Assembly: GCA_016169945.1 (NCBI GenBank)
Contig: JADLSH010000383.1
Coordinates: 31,777 to 95,776 of the forward strand
From: Trachythela sp. YZ-2020
Lineage: Eukaryota; Cnidaria; Anthozoa; Malacalcyonacea; Clavulariidae
Length of the DNA: 64,000 nt
Reading direction: 5' to 3'
Shown here: positions 53,521 to 61,974 of the stretch, one piece after another
How the letters are laid out: every line of letters starts with the position of its first letter
Position numbering within the stretch: the first letter of the stretch is position 1
Program-made: the position numbers and the translations under genes
The notes under the pieces: model-generated
Databases searched by the model: none
The model's input: the letters and a program-made list of their open reading frames with translations, nothing else
Told to the model about the DNA's origin: nothing

Positions 53521-54470
53521 TTGTGAAATCGCGTCAACCAACATCCTCTCTACCTTCAAGCGGTGATGCGTTATTACAGTGCTAATGCACAATCACCGAA
53601 TTACATGTAATCCACACGATAAAACATCACTAATCCAACCATACACATGTATTTTGAGTTAATAAACACACACATAAAACCTGCTGATGAAACGTAAGAT
53701 TGCAACTAACCAAACAACATCCACTTTGGCAAATAATCCTTCCCTGGGTTGACGCGCCCTAAAGCCCAATAACAACAACCTACACTTTCCACGATATCGG
53801 TACCATCATCAGTGCAATCAAACACCGAATATCGTCAGGTAACAGTTATCATGACGGAGGGGTATTGTTGGGGCTCACGACGAGGGAGGGTCCACATTAC
53901 CTATTGAATGGTTAGGATACGACAGCAGCGATTCAGGCTGACGTGATCATGCTGAACCGTCTGTCGTGCACGCGTCAGTGCACGAGACAGAATCGCAGAG
54001 TCCAGGAGGATATTGACAGAGACATGACAATGTTCGCAACCATAAGTCGACACGTCCATCGTCCATGTATGGGCCTCATATTGAAGAGGATCAGGAACTG
54101 ATTGTGATGTCATGCGTGGCACCCACTGCGATGCGCCAGTGCTTATTGCGGGCCGCTGTCAGCTAAGACAACACAGCTGTCAATGAAATTATACATCCAG
54201 TGGGCCAGGCAGCCACCTCGCTCCTCTCCAGTCATGGCGGTAGGCCTGCTGCTTTATTGCGGTCGATGCCGCTTCATGAAGGTATTCGCCGGCCTGGACC
54301 TGCAGTTGCCTAGGTTAGCAGCATCCGACTGAAAGCACAGCTGGGTGTAAGAATGGTACAATACGGCATGTTTATAACAAAACTGTATGGGAAGCACAGC
54401 ACTGTCAAATTGTCGGAGAATACGACGAAATATAGCTTTTGACCTGACCTGGGAGCTCACCGGTTGACTT

Positions 54471-54753
54471 TAATTTACCGAGATTGTTAATTTTACCGAT
54501 AATTTACCGATATATACACAGGTAACTGAAAAGTGTCCCGATTCACCCCACTTTACGGTATGTGTATTAGCTAGCACTTACTAGGTTCTTGACTTGCAAT
54601 AGGATCTTTGCATTAGCCTCATCTATGCCATACCATGTGCCGAGGGAAAACATAGTAAGGGACTATGCTAGCTTTTTCCTTGGCAGACCCAGCTGAGCAA
54701 ATATAGTAAGTCCATTTTCTTCGATAATTTAATGTTTCCCAGGTGTTGCTTCA
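54471..54753. other. No gene recognised
   Basis: A/T-rich spacer with ATAGTAAG direct repeats near 54650 and 54700. Confidence 0.4.
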
Positions 54754-54757
54754 TTAA

Positions 54758-55958
54758 CCCGCGCGGCGCTGGGGTCTCCCGCCGAACGCGCGGCGCTGGG
54801 GGGGGGGCGAAAAACGCCCCCCATGCTATCTCCGGAACTAATCATCGGATCGGAATGATTCAAACGGCGTTCGATAGAGCTCATCTGTGCGACCTCAGAA
54901 CACTCAGGGTTGACCTTTTTAAGTGACCTGTGACGTCACAGGGAGGTCAAACAAGGTCAAATGTGGCCAAATAGTCGCGCCGATGCTAACTTTTGAACCA
55001 AAGGTCGGATTGCAAAAATTCAAACGCTATTCGCTAGCTCTTGATTGTGCGATCATAACGCACCCAAATTTAACCTATTTCGGTGACCTGTGACGTCACA
55101 GGGAGGTAAAAACATCGGTTAAAAAACGTAAAAATGCTATCTCCGGAACTAATTATCGGATCGGAATGATTCAAACGGCGTTCGATAGAGCTCATCTGTC
55201 CGATCTCAAAACACTCCGGGTTGACCTTTTTAAGTGACCTGTGACGTCACAGGGAGGTCAAAATAGGTCAAATTGACCCAGGTCAGGTATTTTTATATTT
55301 TTTGTAAATTCATATGGATATTACAAATATATATAACTTCATGCTAAAAAGGTCGTTTTTAGTGATTATTGGCCCTTAGAAATAAAATGTAACGCTCCTA
55401 ATGCAAGAAATTGGTTTTTCAGCCCTGATGTCGCTTTAATTCAGATATTCAAATCGCAATAAGTCGGCCGTTTGAAAAGATATAAACTTCAAATTTGGTA
55501 CGCAGATAGTCAAGGCATTTCTCTATAACATATTTTTCGGTTTTTCAAAAATTTTGAAAATTGCAAAAAGTAAAAAATAAAGTCAAAAAAAATTGGTCAA
55601 AATTTCCCCCCAAAATTTTGCAATTTGGAATTTCAAAATTTCGAGATAGCAGTTTTGTAGCCCGTCCAATTTCCTATCCTTTGGCGCCAGAAGCGGCCTC
55701 CTATCTCTTCCCGTTTATGTTTGGTGAGCGTTTTCCTCAGACACTGTTTTTTGGCAAAAGTCGCGGAACATGACCTCACGTTGACCTCTCCCAAATGTGA
55801 CCTAATATGACCTGGTACTTCATTTTTTCAGGAAAGCTGTGTAATTGATGTGCCATAAGGTACCCAAAATTTGGCGGCGCTGCGCGCCGCCGTTTTTTCG
55901 TGAGGGCCGAAACCCCTGAGGGGGGGCGTTTTTCGCCCCCCCCCCAGCGCCGCGCAGG
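54758..55958. mobile_element. TTAA-flanked element 7
   Basis: TTAA at 54754-54757 and 55959-55962. The long end carries GCGCGGCGCTGGGG twice (54760 and 54789); the short end has CCAGCGCCGCGC once. Both palindromes share the core CGAAAAACG. GTGACCTGTGACGTCACAGG occurs three times inside, with ATCTCCGGAACTAATCATCG and ATCTCCGGAACTAATTATCG repeated at about 54828 and 55139. No transposase. Confidence 0.9.
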
Positions 55959-55975
55959 TTAAAAAAGAAAGAATG

Positions 55976-56032
55976 TTGTTGTTATTGGGGCTTTAGGGCG
56001 CGTCAACCCAGGAAAGGATTATTTGCGCCCGT
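55976..56032 (-). repeat. Truncated SINE tail
   Basis: The minus strand ends in CGCCCTAAAGCCCCAATAAC, between TTAA elements 7 and 8. Confidence 0.7.
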
Positions 56033-56111
56033 ACAAAAAAAGAAAAAAATAATTTGAGGTCCTTGTTCTTATGACACCAAAACCCAACTATGATCAACTT
56101 CCATACCTTAA

Positions 56112-57298
56112 CCCGCGCGCCGCTGGGGTCTCCCGACTTACGCGCCCCGCTGGGGGGGGGGGGCAGATTCTGCCCCCCCTGTTTATCTCGGGAACTAAAG
56201 GTCGCACCGGAAAAATTCAAACGGCGTTGGATAGCCACGGTCCGTCTGATCTCAAAGCACCCCGTTTGATCTTAATTGGGTGACCTGTGACGTCACAGGG
56301 TCAAAATAGGTCAAATATGGCTTGTCTGACATGGCTTGCTTTGGATCGCCCTAGAAGCTACAATTTTGGTCGGACGACTTCGAGACCGATGCCAAACGAC
56401 TCCTCTCGATTTTCCGCGTCGGATGAGCTGTCAAAGGTCACACCTGGGTCAAGGTCAGGTCAAGGTCATGTCAGGTCAAATCAGCTCACATTAGGTCAAG
56501 TCAGATCAAGTTGGAAAATGTCACACGACCGCGAATAGATTACAGTGGTGTTGTTTTAGATAGTTTATGACCCCGGTTGATCCCAATTCGGTGACCTGTG
56601 ACGTCACAGGTCAAATTAGGTCAAAATAGGTCAAATTGACCAAAAATATTTTAATTTGTCAAATGAGTTGGATATGATAACTGAAGGTCATTTGACACTT
56701 ACAAGGACATTTTTAGTCATTATTGGTCCCTAGACATCAGATGCAGCGCTCTTGATGCAACAAAATGGCCGTTACGGTGATGAGGTCAAGTGAGGCGAAC
56801 TATTCAAATCGCCATAAGTCAGCTATTTGAAGAGATATTCACTTCAAATTTGGTGTGCCGGTAGCCAAGGCAGTGCTATGACATATTTTTCGGTTTTTTG
56901 AAAATATTGAAAAAATAGCCAAAAAGTATAAAGAAAAAAAATTGGTCAAAATTTTGTCCAAATTTTTGGAATTTCAAAATTTTGAGATAGCAGTTTTGTA
57001 GCCCGTGCAATTTCCTATCGTTACGCGCCAGAAGCGGCATCCTATCTCTTTCCGTTTATGTTTGGTGAAGGTTTTCCTCAGACACTGTTTTTGGGCAAAA
57101 CTCTCGGAACATGACCTCATGTTGACCTCTCCCACATGTGACCTAATGTGACCTGGTGCTTTATTTTTTCAGGAAAGCTGTGTAATTGCTCACTGATAAG
57201 GTACCCAAAGTTTGGTTACGCTCCGGCAAACCGTTTGGAAGCTATTGAGGATATTCGCCAGGGGGGGCAGATTCTGCCCCCCCCCAGCGGGGCGCGGG
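56112..57298. mobile_element. TTAA-flanked element 8
   Basis: TTAA at 56108-56111 and 57299-57302. The long end carries GCGCGCCGCTGGGG then GCGCCCCGCTGGGG; the short end CCAGCGGGGCGCGGG matches the inner copy of the long end exactly. Both palindromes are CAGATTCTG. The interior has two GTGACCTGTGACGTCACAGG blocks and a right half similar to elements 2 and 7. No transposase. Confidence 0.9.
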
Positions 57299-57392
57299 TT
57301 AATCCAAGAACCATTCAGTTTTTCGCGTTTTTCTCATTTTGACCTCTTTGGTGCTTACTAGGTTTTACAAAAACAGGGTAGACTTTTGTCTC

Positions 57393-57702
57393 GCATCCAA
57401 CGCGGAAAATCAAGACGAGTCGTTTGGCATCGGTCTCGAAGTCGTCCGACCAAAATTGTAGCTACTAGAGCGATCCAAAGCAAGCCATGCCAGACAGGTA
57501 AGATTTGACCTATTATGACCCTGTGACGTCACAGGTGACCGAATTAAGATCAACCGGGGTGTTTTTGAGATCAGACGGACCGAGGCTATCCAACGCCGTT
57601 TGAATTTTTCCGGTCCGACATTTAGTTCCGGAGATAAACAGGGGGCAGAATCTGCCCCCCCCAGCGAGGCGCGTTCGGCGGGTGACCCCAGCGGTGCGCG
57701 GG
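57393..57702 (-). mobile_element. TTAA-family element 9, truncated
   Basis: Reverse-oriented end of an element closely related to element 8: palindrome CAGAATCTG, CCAGCGAGGCGCG and GCGGTGCGCGGG, TTAA at 57703-57706. Similarity stops at about 57393, so the other end is gone. Confidence 0.8.
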
Positions 57703-57763
57703 TTAACACGCCCTTAAATAAAAACATTTGTTTGGACTTTTCCGAAACAACCTCCCACTCGGC

Positions 57764-58050
57764 CGCAGCCGTGGCCGAGTGGTTAAGCCGCCCGACTCGA
57801 GTTCGAGTACGTGGCAGGTACCTGGGTTCGAGTCTCAGAGGCGGCTGATTGTTTGACCCGGCAGACGCCAGGTGGCAGGTGGCGAGAGGGTCACCACGGC
57901 TATACGGTGCGGCCGTGTCATAGCATTGTATGGCACGTAAAAGATCACTCCGGACGGCCGGGGGCAAAATTATCTGTCGAACCGGGCGGAATGGCAAGAA
58001 CGTGGGATGGTGGGATCGGGGTCTATGTGACAAGTACCAAGTACTTTACT
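57764..58050 (+). mobile_element. tRNA-derived SINE, second family
   Basis: The head GCAGCCGTGGCCGAGTGGTT ... GGTTCGAGTCT ... GGCGGCTG has A and B boxes and an acceptor stem pairing at six of seven positions. The long variable arm suggests a tRNA-Ser or tRNA-Leu origin. The body includes TATGGCACGTAAAAGATCAC, a motif like conserved central domains of several animal SINEs. The end near ACTTTACTTAGAT is approximate. Pol III promoter internal. Confidence 0.75.
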
Positions 58051-58430
58051 TAGATCTCTATCTACATCCATTCCTACAAAACTGTTCGGACTAAATTTCG
58101 ATAAAAAATATTTGCATTGATATAATCGGAACGAATCAGGATATCTATTTGCGGTTTTCAATATTACATAGGTACTTCACATGACCACAAAATACATTCA
58201 ATATTTTCCCTTACTCATTAGTATTTGTACCCTTTTATTTCTTAAAAATAAAAACAGGATGTTGTGCCACAAGCAGTCGTACATATGAAATCGAAATTGC
58301 GCCAATATTGTATATAATTCCAATTCTTATTGTAATTCTTATTCCAATTGTATATTATTTGTATATGTCCAATCCCAATCCAATGTAATTATTTGTATAT
58401 AAAATTGTATCATATCCAATTGCATAGATA
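58051..58430. other. A/T-rich spacer, no gene
   Basis: Low-complexity TTGTATAT-type sequence; the 58355-58651 minus frame is a minisatellite artefact. Confidence 0.45.
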
Positions 58431-58439
58431 ACAGGAGAA

Positions 58440-58765
58440 TGATTAGAAATCCTCCTGTATTGGTATAAGACGTATGGGTGAGGTGTGAGTACTGAGCATG
58501 GGTATGGTTTCGGTAGGAATATCGATGACAGGGACATAGCTAGGTTAGGGGTATTTATAGGATTATTGGTAGGGGAATGTGTAGGAATCCTCCTGTATTC
58601 GTAGGTGTAGTAGTATGGGTAGGTTTCGGGTTTGGGTAGGATTATGGGCAAGGTAAAAATATTGGTAGGGTATGTATATGATTATGGGTAGTGATGTATG
58701 TAGGAATCCTCCGTGTTGGTACGGGTAGGAGTATGGGTAGAGTCGGTTTTGGCTATGAGTATGGG
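58440..58765 (+). repeat. GTATGGGTAGG minisatellite
   Basis: Irregular units of GGGTAGGATTATGGGTAGG and TAGGAATCCTCCTGTATTGG. It is resumed in short form after the MITE at about 59030 and 59330, showing that the MITE inserted into the minisatellite. Confidence 0.75.
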
Positions 58766-58767
58766 TA

Positions 58768-59345
58768 GTAGTGTGTCTAAATCTTCACGTTTCAGAATGT
58801 TAGATCTGCCAGCCCTCAAAAGGTTCTGTTTGATTAAAAAGTAGCCTGTGCCAAGTTTAAAGTAAATCGAATAATATTTAGAGGTCGCGCAAGTGTCGAC
58901 GACTGTGTGCGACCTGTAAATATGATTCGATTTACTTTAAACTTGGCATGGGTTGCTTTTTAATCAAACTGAACCATTGAAAGGGCTGGTCGTCGGAACT
59001 TTTTTAAATGTTAAGTTTTAGACACACTAATGGGTAGGGTATGGTTTTGGTAACAGTACCCACACATTACCCCATATAATGGTTGAATTAAACATAGCTC
59101 AAAATTAAAATGGTGTGTTGCGTTTTTCTGAAATTGTCGGAAATCCCTACGGAGTTATAGTGTTAAACTTCGACGACTGTGCGCGACCTGTAAATATGAT
59201 TAGATTTACTTTAAACTTGGCATGGGTTGCTTTTTAATCAAACTGAACCATTTAAAGGGCTGGTCGTCGGAACTTTTTTAAATGTTAAGTTTTAGACACA
59301 CACTAATGGGTAGGGTATGGTTTTGGTAAGAGTATGGGTAGCAGA
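58768..59345. mobile_element. Palindromic MITE, GTGTCTAAA ends, with partial duplicate
   Basis: First copy 58768-59030: ends TAGTGTGTCTAAA and TTTAGACACACTA, ~100-bp arms with AAAGTAAATCGAATAAT and ATTCGATTTACTTTAAAC, centre near 58900. A second right half (59166-59300) repeats GACGACTGTG and everything to TTTTAGACACACAC. Both are followed by GGGTAGGGTATGGTTTTGG, so part of the flank was duplicated too. Confidence 0.75.
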
Positions 59346-59387
59346 GTTGTGCCTGGATCCCAGGTTTGGATCATTAGCCAATTTTGT

Positions 59388-59640
59388 TGTTCCTCAGTTT
59401 CGGAGCAGCGGAGAGGAAAGTTCGATTCCTCGTGATTTGACCCACATTCGGGTCATTGTCGTGACCTGGGAGGTCATCCGTTGACCGAAAAAGGATACCA
59501 TTGGAGAGTTCACAAAAACAGCAATACGGTGGTCTTTACCGCATCGCTCTATCTTTCTTAGTTTTCAAACGGCCAGGGGCCACTTTGCCCCCCCCCCCCC
59601 ACCGGGCGAGGTAGTCGGCAAGTTCCGGCCGGGCGATGGT
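59388..59640. mobile_element. TTAA-family element 10, right end only
   Basis: GGTGGTCTTTACCGCATCGC, a poly-C tract, then CACCGGGCGAGGTAGTCGGC and CCGGCCGGGCGATGG, the long-end pattern of elements 3 and 6. The TTAA is decayed to TCAT. The left side is lost. Confidence 0.7.
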
Positions 59641-59659
59641 CATTGGTCAAGTCTGGCGT

Positions 59660-60240
59660 ATGCTTCCTTCTTTAACTCCAACAAACTTTTCACTGATTTT
59701 GTTAGCCATGGGTATTTCCTAGCAGTTTTTACGAATTTTCATCAGGGGAATGAACCTATCCCGACCTTCAGCTAAAATATTCATAAAAGTCTTCCACAAT
59801 TGCTGAATATCTAGCCCATGTAGCAAAGCTACATGGGCTACATTATATACAATATATTATGTGTACATGTCACATGTGTATCATGTTTTCTTGTGGTCTT
59901 CTAATATACTTGTCAAGAGAACCTTTTAAAGGGGTCGAGAAAAGCAGCATTAGGGAGCCCCACCCATTTCAGGCCATACTAAGTAAAAGTTATCAAACTT
60001 GGCATACCTTATTCTTGCAGGGCCCCATAATAATACAAAAAGCTACGAATACTGCAGCAGGGGCATATGATGGAGCAACAGGGAATGGAAAATGCAGCTA
60101 AATCTGAGTGACCAATGGACGATTTATTCCAGTGCATGTGGTGCTAGGTGGCACATGGCTTAATCTCCCAGCCAGACCCCTGCTGACACAAGGTTCAATC
60201 TTTAGTGACTGACCACCAGGCTAGCACAGAGCTCCCTCCC
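59660..60240 (-). repeat. Chimeric repeat with a CR1 ORF2 piece, copy 2
   Basis: Reverse complement of 28740-29335 with high similarity from CCATGGGTATTTCCTAGC to GCACAGAGCTCCCTCCC. It ends about 780 bp before the intact LINE ORF1 and in opposite orientation, so it is separate from that LINE. Confidence 0.75.
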
Positions 60241-61021
60241 ATCATTTTTATCGAACTTCACCACATACGTTGCGTTTTAACGCTGTAAACAGAAGGTTGA
60301 CTCGCTCTGAGCTCTAGACATTTATTGCGATATTTTCTGATTTAGAGGTATATATAGTCGTAGATATTGTTATAAAGTGTATTTTTGTCTCATTTTTAAT
60401 ATTTGCATACTTGCATTTGTATTTCAGCACGTCTTCAGGCTAGAAATTGGGAAAACACATTTTGCAGTGCGCCACATTGGTCTCTGTAATTAGCTGATAG
60501 AATATACTGTGGATACATTACACGCAGAGTAGGTATATACTGTGACATTTTATTTGTTTCAGATCTTGTCTCAAGCTGAACAAGAAAAACCACAAAACAA
60601 ATATTTAAAAAATACAAAATAACAAAAACATAAATACTTATTGATCAACACGTGGATGCCAACGAACCAGGTCGTATAATTCTGTGCTCTTTCAGTTATT
60701 GTGCTCTTTTCTTATTATAACATTGTTCTAACATCTTTCTTGTCTCATTTGAGTATTGCATAATTGCAAGTGTATTTCTGCGCGTTTCAAGCTAAAATTG
60801 TTAGAAGTGTTTGTCGAGCACCACAGTTGTATCAACCGTGAATTGTAAATTAGACTGTACATATATTTAGTTGCTATTGTCTGTTGTTCATTATAAAAAA
60901 CAAAAACAAAACAAAAATATAAACACTAACACTAGACATAAGCATTAACCCTATATCAATATACTAACCTAACTCCTAGTAACCAAGGACAACTTATAAC
61001 GCACAAAACTTAATTGACAGC
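60241..61021 (+). promoter_or_regulatory. Presumed 5' UTR / promoter region of the LINE
   Basis: A/T-rich leader upstream of ORF1. Two similar segments about 350 bp apart (TTGCATTTGTATTTCAGC..GTCTTCAGGCTAGAAATTG near 60413; TTGCAAGTGTATTTCTGC..GTTTCAAGCTAAAATTG near 60764), each followed by an AACAAAAACA-rich stretch, suggest tandem 5' monomers. The 5' boundary of the LINE is not defined; homology to the previous repeat stops near 60240. Confidence 0.5.
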
Positions 61022-61954
61022 ATGGAGTGTTTGAAAGATGTAATTATGGGTGAGCTGGGGCATGAGATGGAGGAGCTGCGGAAGTTGGTGGTGAGTGTGA
61101 GGGAGGAGTGCTTGTTCACCTGCGAGGAGATGAAGGTAAGGCACGCATCAGAGGTTGCCGCCTTGCAGCTGGAAGTTAGGCAGCTTCGCGATAACTTAGC
61201 TAGGGTGGGTGGACAGGGGGCTGCACCTGTGGCAAAGGTAGGGAAGGCTGAACCAGGAGAGGCGTGGACGGAGGTGGTAAGGAGGAAGGGAGGGCGTGGA
61301 GGATCAGCATCAGCTCGATCTGTGGGTCCATCACCAACTCCTCTGGCAAACCGCTTCAGCGGCTTGGCAGAGGAGGGAAGTGATGTGACCAGCAAGAGTA
61401 AGTATGAGGGAGAGGTGGCAGTGGTAGGTGACTCAAGGGTGCGTGGCTTAGGTAAGATGTTCTGCAGTGGCAAGAAGGGTAGGTCAGTCATGTGTGTGCC
61501 AGGGGCCGAGGTGGAGCAGGTGAGTGGAAAAGTAGATAGCATAGGTAGGTCAGTGGGCAGTGGTCGGCAGGACAGTGCTGTCATCATTACACACGTGGGT
61601 GTCAATGATGTCAGCAACAGTGAAGGTAAGAGTCAGGAGGTGGACAAGAAGTACAGGGCACTGGTAAGTCAGCTGAAGGATAGCAGGTGTAAGGGGGTAG
61701 TAACAGGGATCGCGCCACAGCTGTATCCACCTAGGATGTCAGGCAGAGGTGAGTGGGAGTCTCGTGCAATAGGGCTTAACCAGAAGATAGAGAAGATGTG
61801 CCAAGATCAGGGAGTTATGTTCGTGGACCTATGGGACACGTTCTACGGTAAGCAGGAGCTGTTCAGGGCTGATGGACTGCACTTCAGCGAGAAAGGAGTA
61901 ACGGTAATGTCAGACATCTACGAGGAGGCACTACAGGCCCTTTCGGGAAACTAG
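61022..61954 (+). CDS. LINE ORF1 protein with coiled coil and SGNH esterase domain
   Basis: 310 residues. The start ATG has A at -3 and G at +4, a good Kozak context. Residues ~12-62 are charged heptad-like sequence (MEELRKLVVSVREE, AALQLEVRQLRDNL), probably a coiled coil for trimerisation. A basic linker (RRKGGRGGSASARS) follows. From ~131 an SGNH hydrolase fold: VVGDSRV with S138, HVGVND with N195, and DGLHFSEKG with D284 and H287. All catalytic blocks are intact. Such esterase ORF1 proteins are known from CR1-clade LINEs; they bind the LINE RNA and the esterase may act on membranes or acyl groups. The stop TAG is embedded in a predicted frameshift site (61945-61974). Confidence 0.9.
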   Translation: MECLKDVIMGELGHEMEELRKLVVSVREECLFTCEEMKVRHASEVAALQLEVRQLRDNLARVGGQGAAPVAKVGKAEPGEAWTEVVRRKGGRGGSASARSVGPSPTPLANRFSGLAEEGSDVTSKSKYEGEVAVVGDSRVRGLGKMFCSGKKGRSVMCVPGAEVEQVSGKVDSIGRSVGSGRQDSAVIITHVGVNDVSNSEGKSQEVDKKYRALVSQLKDSRCKGVVTGIAPQLYPPRMSGRGEWESRAIGLNQKIEKMCQDQGVMFVDLWDTFYGKQELFRADGLHFSEKGVTVMSDIYEEALQALSGN

Positions 61955-61974
61955 GTGGGTTGGGAGGGGTGGGG
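61945..61974 (+). promoter_or_regulatory. Predicted -1 frameshift signal: GGGAAAC plus G-quadruplex
   Basis: In the ORF1 frame the last codons read tcG GGA AAC TAG, an in-phase X XXY YYZ slippery heptamer at 61945-61951 directly before the stop. Five bases later lies GGGTTGGGAGGGGTGGGG (61957-61974): four G-runs with 1-2-base loops, a strong quadruplex motif at the usual stimulator distance. A -1 slip enters the ORF2 frame. Seen directly: heptamer, phase, stop, spacing, G-runs. Function is inferred. Confidence 0.7.

Larger units (their letters stand above)
47830..54470. repeat. Right arm of giant inverted repeat
   Basis: Reverse complement of 32338-36170, enlarged by insertions absent from the left arm: array foldback C (48255-49549), a TTAA element (50222-50908), TTAA-family element 6 (52469-53353), a truncated SINE (about 53456-53520) and an ~85-bp G-rich insert at 48090-48175. 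Subtracting these leaves about 3.7 kb, close to the left arm. It ends at GGAGCTCACCGGTTGAC (54458), the complement of 32338. Confidence 0.85.

Noticed and set aside
60994..61617. 207-residue frame on the minus strand opposite LINE ORF1
   Set aside because: It is the antisense shadow of ORF1; the sense frame has a complete SGNH motif set and a good start context.
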